Assembly (NCBI RefSeq): GCF_014762705.1 | Contig: NZ_JABURL010000089.1 | Coordinates: forward strand, 60,598 to 124,597 | Origin: Cyclobacterium sp. | Lineage (GTDB): Bacteria; Bacteroidota; Bacteroidia; Cytophagales; Cyclobacteriaceae | DNA: 64,000 nt | Reading direction: 5' to 3' | In this document: positions 37,507 to 46,207 of the stretch, in pieces | How the letters are laid out: every line of letters begins with the position of its first letter | How positions within the stretch are numbered: the stretch's first letter is position 1 | Position numbers and translations under genes: made by a program | Notes under the pieces: generated by a model | Databases searched by the model: none | Seen by the model: only the letters and a program-made list of their open reading frames with translations | What the model was told of the DNA's origin: nothing

Positions 37507-37618
37507 ACAGTAAACAAACTCCCTGTTCAGCCAAAGTGTTTTTTACAAAAAGCCGGTTTTTGCGGATGTTTTGGCTAGGTTGGTCACCACCTGGAAAACA
37601 GGATTTCTTTTGGTCATT

Positions 37619-37808
37619 TGCCCACTGCTTTAGCTGTGGGTAAAAAAGGGCCTGTACGCCATTTTGGCTTTAGCCAAATCCTTTAGCCGGTAAAGCATTT
37701 ATTTCATTATCTCTCCTAAATTTTGGTTAAAGCCTGGGATTTATGGACTCTTATTATAGGGAATGGGCTAAAGCCGTATTCCTATTGAAGGATGTTAGCG
37801 ATTGATAT
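37619..37808. repeat. Hairpin repeat, copy A
   Basis: Starts with a hairpin CCCAC-tgctttagct-GTGGG (37621-37640), continues with TTGGCTTTAGCCAA-type palindrome near 37664-37678, and ends with GGCTAAAGCCGTATTCC followed by the TATTGAAGGATGTTAGC segment. The same blocks in the same order occur in copy B. Confidence 0.75.
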
Positions 37809-37841
37809 ATTGGTCTTAATTTTTTTTCAATACTTCTTTAT

Positions 37842-37994
37842 CAATTGCCTCCTGCTTTAGCTGGAGGCAATTGGATGGGATATTAGTGCCATTGGCTTTA
37901 GCCAAAATTTTTCCTGGGAAGCATTTGTTCCCCAAACCCTCCCCGGTTTTGGCTGAAGCCGCATTCCTATTGAAGGATGTTAGCCATTGATTTT
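37842..37994. repeat. Hairpin repeat, copy B
   Basis: Starts with an 11-bp perfect hairpin CAATTGCCTCC-tgctttagct-GGAGGCAATTG (37842-37873) with the same 10-base loop as copy A but a different stem sequence. It then has the GGCTTTAGCC palindrome, AAGCATTT, and ends with GGCTGAAGCCGCATTCC and the same TATTGAAGGATGTTAGC segment. It is shorter than copy A by deletion in its centre. Confidence 0.75.
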
Positions 37995-38017
37995 GTAGTC
38001 AATCTGTCAATAGAAAC

Positions 38018-40459
38018 CTAATCCTCCCCCAAAATAGTCGGCTTGCTTTGGGATTTGGATTGCTTGATCCGGTAGTTCAGGGTCAGGTTGATTTGCCTTC
38101 TTCTTGGCAGGATATCCCCTTCGGTCATAAATCCAGGCCCCTCGAAGATATAGCGGTTTCTACGGGAGTTGAACACATCCATTACATTTAGAATGAGCGT
38201 TCCGCGCCCCTTCATGATGTCTTTGCTGGCGGAAATGTCCAGATAGGCGATGGCTTTTTGTACCCCCTGGGCTACCTTTCTGCGGCCCTCGTAATTTCCC
38301 CTGAGCTGCAGGTCCAGTCCGTTCTGCAAAGTAAAGCGGGAAGTAAGCCGGGTAAACCAGGAATAGGTGTCGGCAGTGTAGGTGTCCAATACATTGCTGC
38401 CATCGATTTTGGCATAGAAAAAGTTAAAATTAGCATCCAACTTCCACCATTCCACGGGGTAGTAGTCCGTGGTGAATTCAAAGCCCATTGACTGTTCACC
38501 TACCAGGTTATAGGGCAAAGTGGTTGCATTTCCTTCTTCATCCACGCTTCGGATCCGCTCAATTTTGTCCTCGGTATCCCGGTAATACAGGGTGGAGAAA
38601 ATAGAGCCTTTGTCCATGTATTTGATGTGCCCGAGTTCGAAGGCATCTGTATATTCCGGATTCAGGTCCGGGTTGCCGCTAAAGAAATTCCGGGCATCGG
38701 AAAAGGTCATAAAGGGGCTGAGGTCATTGTAGACAGGTCTTCGGATCCTGCGGCTGTAACTGACCTGCAGGGCATCATCCGGGCTGATGTTGTAGGTAAG
38801 GTGGGCGGAAGGAAACAGGTTGGCATAATCCCGGGGATTGACCTCATTGGTTTTTACCAGGGTGGTGCTTACATCGGTGTATTCTGCCCTTAAACCTCCC
38901 TGGTAAGATAATTTATTGCTTTTGTTGCCCAGGATGGCGTAGGCAGCGTGGATGTTTTCGTCATAAAGGAAAATATCATCCAGGCCTGGAAGGGCTTCCA
39001 TATTTCCCGACTCTGTACGCTCACTGACGATAAAATCATTTTCCATGTTGCGGATACTGCTGCGTACCCCGGTTTCAAAGTTGCCCTCGCTGCCTATGGG
39101 CTTGGTATAGTCCAATTGGAGCAGCCATTGTCTGTCAAATTCGTCGTTGACGGAGGTTTGAAGCAGAGATCCACCTGGAATGGGCGTTCCATTAGGAAAA
39201 TAGGAATCCTGCGTGTATACCTGATCTGAATTTTCCCAATAATCCAGGTAGGTAATGGCCGTACTAAGTACATGGCCTTTCTGGTCAAAGCTTCGCTTAT
39301 AGGTCAGGTTGAATTCCGAATTGGGTTCTTTCTCATCTTCATCCTGGGTTCGCAGCGTATAGCTGTCTAGTGGAGCCTCTTCTGCTGCATAATCATCGTA
39401 CCTTATATTGGTCAGACGTCTGGCATCGCTTCTTCTCCAGAGGTAGGAGCCGGTAAGGATGCTGTTTTCATTGAAAAAATAGTCCAGGCCGGCCCGGATA
39501 TTATTGTTCAAGCCATTCACGGTACCTGTAGTGGTCTGATAGGAGTAAAAGCTGGTATCGGAATTGCTGACTCGCTGTCGGATGGTGCCTTCCCTGGGCA
39601 CCCGGCGGTAAGCCACGCCATAATTGACGAACCAGTTGATTTTTTTGTGGCGGTAGTTCAGGTTAGCGGCCAGTCCAAAATTGTGTGGATTTCCTGTGAT
39701 TCCTTCAAAGGAGGCATTAAAACCCTGATTGTTTTCTTTTTTAAGTATGATGTTGATGACGCCGGCCATGCCTTCTGCCTCATAACGGGCAGAAGGGTTG
39801 GTGATGACTTCAACTGTTTCGATCATACTGGCAGGTAGTTGTTGCAGGCCACTGCTGCCTTTGAAGCTGACCAGACCGGAAGGTTTGCCGTCTACCAGGA
39901 TCCGTACATTGCTGGATCCCCTCAGGCTTACTCCCCCTTCCGGATCCACATTGATAGAAGGCAGGTTCATCAGGATATCGGAGGCCGTCCCCCCTGCATT
40001 GGCCAGATCCTTGCCCACGTTAAAGATCCGTTTGTCCAGGGACAGCTCCATAAGTGTCTTTTCGCCCTGTACCACCACTTCCTCCAGGTTTTCGGTATCG
40101 GCACCCATTTCCAGATTGCCCAAATCTACCCTTCGATTTTCCCGGTTGATTTCCAGGTCATTGATTTCCAGGGGCAGGTAACCCATAAATTCCACAAGCA
40201 CATCAAACTTCCCTTGCGGCAGATTCAGGTCAAAGGTGCCATCCTCAGCGGTGATGCCACCATTTACCAATGTCTTTTCGGAACTCTCCGTTGCAAATAC
40301 ACTGATGGTGGCAAAGCCCAACGGAGCTTTGCCCTCCTGATCAATGACTTTTCCCCGAATCCCGCCGAAATTATCGGACTGGGCAAAAACAGAGGTACTG
40401 ATAAGAAAAAATAAAACTATTGCGGGCTGATAAATTTTTTTCATGAGTAAGCTTTTCAT
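38018..40459 (-). CDS. TonB-dependent receptor / outer membrane beta-barrel protein
   Basis: An 813-residue outer membrane receptor. A signal peptide (ending near VFAQ) is followed by a CarboxypepD_reg domain (GIRGKVIDQEGKAPLGFATI through VEFMGYLPLEI) at residues 33-110, a plug (DILMNLPSINVDPEGGVSLRG, VRILVDGKPSGLV) and a barrel ending in RRQINLTLNYRIKQS. It belongs to the outer-membrane-beta-barrel type receptor group and lacks a SusD partner, so the ligand is unknown. ATG at 40444 is an alternative start five residues in. A -7 element is present at 40474-40481. Confidence 0.85.
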   Translation of the reverse strand: MKSLLMKKIYQPAIVLFFLISTSVFAQSDNFGGIRGKVIDQEGKAPLGFATISVFATESSEKTLVNGGITAEDGTFDLNLPQGKFDVLVEFMGYLPLEINDLEINRENRRVDLGNLEMGADTENLEEVVVQGEKTLMELSLDKRIFNVGKDLANAGGTASDILMNLPSINVDPEGGVSLRGSSNVRILVDGKPSGLVSFKGSSGLQQLPASMIETVEVITNPSARYEAEGMAGVINIILKKENNQGFNASFEGITGNPHNFGLAANLNYRHKKINWFVNYGVAYRRVPREGTIRQRVSNSDTSFYSYQTTTGTVNGLNNNIRAGLDYFFNENSILTGSYLWRRSDARRLTNIRYDDYAAEEAPLDSYTLRTQDEDEKEPNSEFNLTYKRSFDQKGHVLSTAITYLDYWENSDQVYTQDSYFPNGTPIPGGSLLQTSVNDEFDRQWLLQLDYTKPIGSEGNFETGVRSSIRNMENDFIVSERTESGNMEALPGLDDIFLYDENIHAAYAILGNKSNKLSYQGGLRAEYTDVSTTLVKTNEVNPRDYANLFPSAHLTYNISPDDALQVSYSRRIRRPVYNDLSPFMTFSDARNFFSGNPDLNPEYTDAFELGHIKYMDKGSIFSTLYYRDTEDKIERIRSVDEEGNATTLPYNLVGEQSMGFEFTTDYYPVEWWKLDANFNFFYAKIDGSNVLDTYTADTYSWFTRLTSRFTLQNGLDLQLRGNYEGRRKVAQGVQKAIAYLDISASKDIMKGRGTLILNVMDVFNSRRNRYIFEGPGFMTEGDILPRRRQINLTLNYRIKQSKSQSKPTILGED

Positions 40460-40473
40460 TTTCTGGGTAACTG

Positions 40474-40481
40474 CAAAGATA
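40474..40481 (-). promoter_or_regulatory. -7 element for the TonB receptor gene
   Basis: Reads TATCTTTG on the minus strand, an exact TAnnTTTG, 14 bases ahead of the first possible start codon. No clear -33 TTG is at the right distance. Confidence 0.45.
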
Positions 40482-40556
40482 GAAATACAATAGGTAGGAA
40501 AGTTGAATTTTTACAGGAATGCCCAAAGAAGTACACCAAAGGAGTTCATTTGTTGC

Positions 40557-40589
40557 AACTTTCCCAAAGTTCTAAACTTTGGGAAAGTT
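40557..40589. repeat. Perfect 15-bp palindrome with 3-base loop
   Basis: AACTTTCCCAAAGTT (40557-40571) and its exact reverse complement (40575-40589) flank the loop CTA. It sits between the divergent TonB receptor and oxidation-operon genes. No T-run follows, so an operator, attenuator or mobile palindrome is as likely as a terminator. Confidence 0.7.
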
Positions 40590-40750
40590 AAGCTGAGAGC
40601 GATTTTAATCCAACCCAGACAGGTAGGTTTTCCAAATCAGAATAGCAAAAGCCGGCTTCAAATGCGCTAAATTCCATTTTTTTATTTTGATAGAATAGAC
40701 TAGATTAGTTGGCTCAATTGTTTTAGAAATTTCCTGTGACTATACCCTTT

Positions 40751-42463
40751 ATGAACTACCGGTTTTACCATTACCTTTTTCTATCCGCCATCTTTACTGC
40801 CTGGTCCTGTTCTTCAGGAGAACCCAAATTGGAAGAGCAAATTCCTATGGACGAAGTGGCACTGGAAAGTGGAGAAAATTTATTTGATATCCACTGCAGC
40901 AGCTGCCATGGATTTGAGCAGGACGGGATTGGTCCCCACCTGGGCGGTATCACCCGGGAACAGCCATTAGATTGGCTCCGCAGCTTTATCAGAAACCCCA
41001 CTGAAGTCATCGAAAGCGGAGATGAACGTGCAAAAGCTGTCTTTGAGCGTTACAATACCTACATGCCTGCCTTCGGACACCTGGAAGAGCAGGAAATCGA
41101 TGCGATTATTGCCTACATGCATCAATATCCTGCGCCGGTAGCAGTGGAGGGAGCACGTTCCGACTCCATTCTGAATCCAATACCGGAGACTATCCCCCTT
41201 TCGGATCTCGTGGTGGAATTGGAATGGATCAGCACCATCCCTGCCTCTGCCGAAAACAAGCCGAAAACCCGCATTGCCAAAATGGATTACCATCCGGTAA
41301 CAGGCGACTTGTACATCATGGATCTGCGGGGAAAAATGTACCGTATGGAAGGAAAAGACACGGAAGTATATCTGGATATGGAACTGGAAATGCCGGAATT
41401 TATCAATGAACCTGGCCTGGCTACCGGTTTTGGCAGTTTTGCCTTTCATCCGGATTTTGGCAATAATGGCCTGCTGTATACCAGCCATACCGAAAAGCCG
41501 GGGACCGCTCCCGCAGATTTTTCTTACGGGGACAGCATTAAATCCACCCTACAATGGGTAGTGACCGAATGGAAAACCGCACAGCCACTGCAAGTGCCGT
41601 TGCAGGCAGAAAGCCGGGAGCTCTTTCGCATAGATATGGTCACAGGCATTCACGGCATGCAGGAACTGACTTTCAATCCTCTTGCAGTAAAAGGAGACCC
41701 GGATTACGGCCTGCTTTACATAGGCATCGGTGATGGTGGAAGCGTAGGGGCGGGCCATGCCTGGGTTCCTCACGGTGCAAGTCAGGCATGGGGGTCTATC
41801 TTCCGTATCGATCCATCCGGAACCAACAGCAGTAACGGGAACTATGGTATTCCTCCAGGCAATCCCTTTGTTACCAGGGAGGAAGCAGTCCCTGAAATTT
41901 ATGCCCATGGCTTTCGCAATGCGCATCGGATTACCTGGACCGCTGATGGGAAAATGCTGGCTACCAATATCGGCCAGGGACAGATTGAATCCCTGTACAT
42001 TGTAAAGCCCGGAGATGATTACGGTTGGCCTGTCCGGGAGGGACCTTTCGTGATTGAACCTGAAATGGATCTGAACCAGGTTTTTCCCCTGCCTGAAAAT
42101 GATGCCGAGCTGGGCTATACTTACCCGGTAGCCATGTATGATCATGATGAAGGCAATGCCATCTCCGGAGGCTATGAATACCAGGGGTCTGAAATTCCCG
42201 AATTGCAGGGCAAATACCTGTTTGGCGACATCGTTCATGGAAGACTGTTTTATGTGGAAACAGCGGATTTGGAGCGGGGTAGCCTGGCGCCGGTTTATGA
42301 ATGGAAAGTGAGCTATGATGGAAACTCCATACCCCTTTCTGAGCTGTCAGGCAGTAATCGGGTGGATTTGAGGCTGGCAAGGGACCAGAAAGGAGAAATG
42401 TACCTTTTTACCAAAGCGGATGGAAAGGTGTACCGCATGACAGGAACCAGAAGGGCAAAGTAA
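40751..42463 (+). CDS. Cytochrome c/PQQ-type sugar dehydrogenase lipoprotein
   Basis: A 570-residue periplasmic lipoprotein (cysteine 20 in FTAWSC). Residues 35-125 form a class I cytochrome c domain with the haem site CSSCH (49-53) and an axial-methionine candidate in YMPAFGHL. Residues 150-570 form a glucose/sorbosone-dehydrogenase-type six-bladed propeller (ATGFGSFAFHPDFGNNGLLYTSH, LYIGIGDGG, HGFRNAHRITW). It would oxidise a sugar or polyol and pass electrons to its own haem. The ATG at 40751 is chosen over a GTG at 40736 because it starts the lipoprotein signal directly. Its stop overlaps the next start by 1 base. Confidence 0.85.
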   Translation: MNYRFYHYLFLSAIFTAWSCSSGEPKLEEQIPMDEVALESGENLFDIHCSSCHGFEQDGIGPHLGGITREQPLDWLRSFIRNPTEVIESGDERAKAVFERYNTYMPAFGHLEEQEIDAIIAYMHQYPAPVAVEGARSDSILNPIPETIPLSDLVVELEWISTIPASAENKPKTRIAKMDYHPVTGDLYIMDLRGKMYRMEGKDTEVYLDMELEMPEFINEPGLATGFGSFAFHPDFGNNGLLYTSHTEKPGTAPADFSYGDSIKSTLQWVVTEWKTAQPLQVPLQAESRELFRIDMVTGIHGMQELTFNPLAVKGDPDYGLLYIGIGDGGSVGAGHAWVPHGASQAWGSIFRIDPSGTNSSNGNYGIPPGNPFVTREEAVPEIYAHGFRNAHRITWTADGKMLATNIGQGQIESLYIVKPGDDYGWPVREGPFVIEPEMDLNQVFPLPENDAELGYTYPVAMYDHDEGNAISGGYEYQGSEIPELQGKYLFGDIVHGRLFYVETADLERGSLAPVYEWKVSYDGNSIPLSELSGSNRVDLRLARDQKGEMYLFTKADGKVYRMTGTRRAK

Positions 42464-43332
42464 TGAAACAGATGGATCGGAGAAAATTAATAAAAAAAAT
42501 GGGATTATTGGGAGCCCTGGCATCTTTCAATCCGGTATTTGGGTATTCCAACAAAAGGCTTCCAGCCCTTTCCATTGGTGCGTGTGACTGGTCCATCGGC
42601 AAGACCTCCGATCCGGAAGCCTTTGCCCTGGCCAGGGAAATCGGATTGGACGGGCTACAGGTAAGCCTGGGGACTGCCCAAAACGACATGCATTTGCGGC
42701 AAGCTTCCGTGCAGGAAGCCTTTATGAAAGCCTCCAGGCATTCAGGGGTAACCATTGCCAGTCTCGCCATTGGCGAATTGAACCGGGTGCCCTATAAATC
42801 GGCTCCGGAAACAGCCGCCTGGGTTTCAGATGCCATTGATGTGGCCGGCGTTTTGGGATGCCAGGTGATTTTGTTGGCCTTTTTTGGAGAGGGGGATTTG
42901 AGGGGAGATGAAAAGGGCAAAGCGGAAGTTATCCGAAGATTGAAAAAAGTAGCTCCGAGAGCAGAAAAAAAGAATGTTTTCCTGGCCATTGAATCCTGGC
43001 TTTCTGCCGAAGAGCATCTGGAAATCATTCAGGCTGTAGGCTCCAGCCATGTGAAGGTGTATTATGATGTGGCCAATGCCACGGAAATGGGCTACGATAT
43101 CTTTCGGGAAATCGAGTTGCTGGGGACTGATCACATTTGTGAAATCCATTTTAAGGAAAATGGTAACCTTCTGGGGCAAGGCAAGGTGGACTTTAACCGG
43201 GTGAAATCTACCCTGGAAAAAATCGGCTATGGCAAATGGATCATCATGGAAGGAGCCCTTCCCAAGGATGCTGCCATATTACCTGCCTACCAACAAAATC
43301 TGCAATTTGTCAGGCAACTCATTAAAAACTAA
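42463..43332 (+). CDS. Exported sugar phosphate isomerase/epimerase-like TIM barrel
   Basis: A 289-residue xylose-isomerase-like (AP endonuclease 2 family) TIM barrel preceded by a twin-arginine-like signal (MDRRKLIKKMGLLGALASFN). The metal-binding residues are the glutamate of FLAIESWL, the aspartate of KVYYDVANA and the histidine/glutamate of CEIHFKENG. The start codon overlaps the stop of the dehydrogenase gene (TAATG), so translation is coupled. It probably isomerises or epimerises a sugar oxidised or released by the neighbouring enzymes; the substrate is not evident. The ATG at 42472 is an alternative start. Confidence 0.8.
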   Translation: MKQMDRRKLIKKMGLLGALASFNPVFGYSNKRLPALSIGACDWSIGKTSDPEAFALAREIGLDGLQVSLGTAQNDMHLRQASVQEAFMKASRHSGVTIASLAIGELNRVPYKSAPETAAWVSDAIDVAGVLGCQVILLAFFGEGDLRGDEKGKAEVIRRLKKVAPRAEKKNVFLAIESWLSAEEHLEIIQAVGSSHVKVYYDVANATEMGYDIFREIELLGTDHICEIHFKENGNLLGQGKVDFNRVKSTLEKIGYGKWIIMEGALPKDAAILPAYQQNLQFVRQLIKN

Positions 43333-43335
43333 CTT

Positions 43336-46167
43336 ATGAAAACTTCCCGGATCTTGGCCATTTCCATTTTACTCGCCAAACTTTCTTGTGGAGAAAAATC
43401 CGGAAATGATGCGCCATTATTGTTTGTGCCGGACGACCTGGAGGTTAGTCTGTGGGCCAGCAGCCCCCTCTTTTACAATCCCACCAACATGGATGTGGAT
43501 GCCAAAGGCAGGGTATGGCTTACCGAAGCGGTCAATTACAGGGATTTCCGCAATGCGGATGGGCACCTGGTACGGGAAGCAGGAGACCGGATCATGATCC
43601 TGGAGGACCGGGACAGGGATGGAAAAGCAGACACTTCCCAGGTGTTTGTACAGGACCAGGACCTGCGCAGCCCCCTGGGCATAGCCGTGATCGGTAATCA
43701 GGTAGTGGTATCCTGCTCTCCCAATGTCATCATCTATACCGATACCGATGGAGATGACCTGCCTGACAAAAAAGAAGTTTTTTTAACCGGGTTTGGTGGC
43801 AGGGACCACGATCATGGGCTGCATGCAGGCCAACTGGGACCCGATGGCAAGTGGTATTTCATCACCGGCAATGCCGGGCCTCATCAGGTTAGAGACAAAG
43901 ATGGCTGGACCCTGCGTTCCGGCAGCGTGTACAACGAATACACACCCTACAGTAAGGAAAATCTACCTTCCCAGGTAAGCGATGATGGTCAGGTATATAC
44001 CGGCGGGCTGATCGTCCGGGTAAATCCCGATGGCAGCGGAATGGAAGTGATGTCCCATAATTTTCGCAATGCCTATGAAGTTTTTGTGGATTCCTTTGGC
44101 AACATGTGGCAAAGCGACAACGACGACCAGACCGCTTCCTGTCGCACTACCTGGCTGATGGAAGGCAGCAATGCCGGTTTTTTCAGCGAGGAAGGAGACC
44201 GCACCTGGCAAGCCGACAGGAGGCCGGGTCAAACCATAGCAGAAGCGCATTGGCACCAGGATGACCCTGGTGTTTTACCTGTGGGTGATATCTATGGTGC
44301 CGGTTCTCCTACAGGAATGCTGCGCATTGAAGGAGATGAGTTGGGAGAAGCCTATCGGGGCCTGTTACTCAGTGCTGATGCTGGCAGAAACATCATTTTT
44401 GGCTATCATCCCAGGCCCGAGGGGGCCGGATACTCCCTGGCCGACAGACAAAATTTTATCGCTTCTGTTGATGTAGATAATGAAGGGTACATCTGGCATC
44501 AGGTGGAAGGGGATACCAGCAAATGGTTTCGCCCCAGTGATGTGACCCTCGGAGCGGATGGTTCCCTTTTTGTGGCCGATTGGTACGATCCCATCGTGGG
44601 CGGGCACCAGATGCGGGACAAGGAAGGCCAGGGTAAAATCTACCGGATCACCAAAAAAGGGAAGGACTATCCCAAACCTGTAATCGATTTCGCCACCGTA
44701 TCAGGTCAGGTGGAGGCATTGCGCAATCCTGCTGTCCACATACGCGCCCGGGCAGCGCAACTCCTGCAAGCGCAGGGCTCCCCGGTCATTCCCGAACTGG
44801 AACCTCTTTTGGATGACGGCAACCCTTTTTACAAGGCAAGAGCCATTTGGCTGCTGGCAGGAATGGCCGAGCCGGGATTGGAAAAGGTACTGCCCTTGCT
44901 GCAGGAGGATGATCCGGAATTGGTCCTTACCACCATCCGGGCCCTGGCAGCCTTTGCCCCTGAAAGCTTGCTTCGGGAGGCTGAGGCACTGATTCCCCAG
45001 GCAGCTCCTCTGGTGAACCGGGAGCTTGCGATTCTCTTGCGGAAAACTGATTTTGAAGAGACAGCACCTCTTTATACTTCCCTGATAGAAGCTTATGATG
45101 GAACGGATCCCTGGTATCGGAATGCCCTTGGAATTGCACTCAGGGAAAGGGCCAATGAGGTATTTCAAAGTCAATGGGAGAATTTGGATCCTCTGGATTG
45201 GAGTCCCGGGCAGGCTTCGCTGATCTGGGAGCTCCATCCCGAAGCAGCTATTTCGGCACTGAAGCTTCGGTTGGAAAGCGAGGCCCTGAACGAGGAAAAA
45301 AAGAGGCAGGCACTGGAAACCCTGGCTTTTATCCCCCATCAGGAGGCGGTAGAAGCATTCCTGGAGCTGGCAGAGGGAGAAGGCATGTTGGCCGAACAAG
45401 CCAGCTGGTGGTTGCAATTTAGAAAATACAACAATTGGGAGGCATTTCTAACAGATTGGGAGCCGCCGGTGGATAATATGCCGGTAGGCCAACCGGAACT
45501 CCGGGCAGCCCTTGAAATGCTGAGCGATAGTCTGGCAAACGCCGATCAGCAGCAGGAAGCACTGAGTCATCTTGCTGAAAGTTCCGAAGGGAGGTTACAG
45601 ATGGCTTTGTTGGCAGTAAAGGGAATTTTCCCCGATTCCCTGCAGAGACAGCTTCCGGAAGAATGGGCCATGGAAGGCAGGCCAGCCGTTAAGCACATGT
45701 TGGTGCATTTATTTGGTGCCTCACAGGATTTCCCGGAGGGGGAAGTGAACGAATTTATGGGGGATGCAGCAAAGGGAAAGGTATTGGCCACACAAAACTG
45801 TCTGACTTGCCACCGGATTGGAGATTCAGGCAATGAAATTGGTCCCAACCTAAGCGGAATCGGGCAAAAAATGGATGCCCCTACCCTGGTAAATGCCATT
45901 GTGCAGCCCGATGCCGCCATTGGGTTTGGATCGGAAGCCTGGCTGGTTCGGTTGAAAAACGGGGCGGTAGTTTACGGATTGCTGCAGTCCAACGGTCCTG
46001 TAGTAACAGTTCTGGACAGTCAGGGGCAGCGTTTTGTGATCCCTGCATCCGAAGTGGCCGAGAAGCGATTGGTGCCTGTCAGTTTGATGCCCGGTCCCGC
46101 ACAGCTGGGATTGGAAGCACAGGATATTGCCCATATCCGAACCTACCTGATGCAGGGAGATTTATAA
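43336..46167 (+). CDS. PVC-type haem-binding dehydrogenase with HEAT repeats
   Basis: A 943-residue periplasmic lipoprotein (lipobox near LAKLSCGE). The N-terminal part (residues 25-460) is a membrane-bound-dehydrogenase/NHL-like propeller (DGLPDKK-type DDLPDKKEVF, HGLHAGQLGPDGKWY, DWYDPIVGGHQ). Residues of about 470-780 hold HEAT-like helical repeats. A C-terminal haem domain has CLTCH at residues 822-826, followed by GPNLSGIG and a membrane-type end. This TIGR02604/TIGR02603-like architecture was first described in Planctomycetes and Verrucomicrobia and is widespread in Bacteroidota. It begins 3 bases after the isomerase gene, completing an operon for oxidative sugar metabolism. Confidence 0.85.
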   Translation: MKTSRILAISILLAKLSCGEKSGNDAPLLFVPDDLEVSLWASSPLFYNPTNMDVDAKGRVWLTEAVNYRDFRNADGHLVREAGDRIMILEDRDRDGKADTSQVFVQDQDLRSPLGIAVIGNQVVVSCSPNVIIYTDTDGDDLPDKKEVFLTGFGGRDHDHGLHAGQLGPDGKWYFITGNAGPHQVRDKDGWTLRSGSVYNEYTPYSKENLPSQVSDDGQVYTGGLIVRVNPDGSGMEVMSHNFRNAYEVFVDSFGNMWQSDNDDQTASCRTTWLMEGSNAGFFSEEGDRTWQADRRPGQTIAEAHWHQDDPGVLPVGDIYGAGSPTGMLRIEGDELGEAYRGLLLSADAGRNIIFGYHPRPEGAGYSLADRQNFIASVDVDNEGYIWHQVEGDTSKWFRPSDVTLGADGSLFVADWYDPIVGGHQMRDKEGQGKIYRITKKGKDYPKPVIDFATVSGQVEALRNPAVHIRARAAQLLQAQGSPVIPELEPLLDDGNPFYKARAIWLLAGMAEPGLEKVLPLLQEDDPELVLTTIRALAAFAPESLLREAEALIPQAAPLVNRELAILLRKTDFEETAPLYTSLIEAYDGTDPWYRNALGIALRERANEVFQSQWENLDPLDWSPGQASLIWELHPEAAISALKLRLESEALNEEKKRQALETLAFIPHQEAVEAFLELAEGEGMLAEQASWWLQFRKYNNWEAFLTDWEPPVDNMPVGQPELRAALEMLSDSLANADQQQEALSHLAESSEGRLQMALLAVKGIFPDSLQRQLPEEWAMEGRPAVKHMLVHLFGASQDFPEGEVNEFMGDAAKGKVLATQNCLTCHRIGDSGNEIGPNLSGIGQKMDAPTLVNAIVQPDAAIGFGSEAWLVRLKNGAVVYGLLQSNGPVVTVLDSQGQRFVIPASEVAEKRLVPVSLMPGPAQLGLEAQDIAHIRTYLMQGDL

Positions 46168-46172
46168 AAATC

Positions 46173-46202
46173 TTGTACACTATGTGTTTTTGCTTAATTT
46201 TG
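46173..46202 (+). promoter_or_regulatory. glyS promoter, giving a near-leaderless transcript
   Basis: TTG at 46173-46175 and TAATTTTG at 46195-46202 match the Bacteroidota consensus TTG-N19-TAnnTTTG exactly. The predicted transcription start is about 5 bases after the -7 element, at or next to the glyS ATG at 46208. Confidence 0.6.
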
Positions 46203-46207
46203 CGCCC

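Larger units (their letters stand above)
37507..38017. other. 511-bp gene-free region holding a two-copy repeat
   Basis: No coding sequence is seen. The region between the divergent-to-convergent cryptochrome and TonB genes is filled mostly by two diverged copies of a hairpin-rich repeat (37619-37808 and 37842-37994), listed separately. The first 110 bases hold nothing recognisable. Confidence 0.7.
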
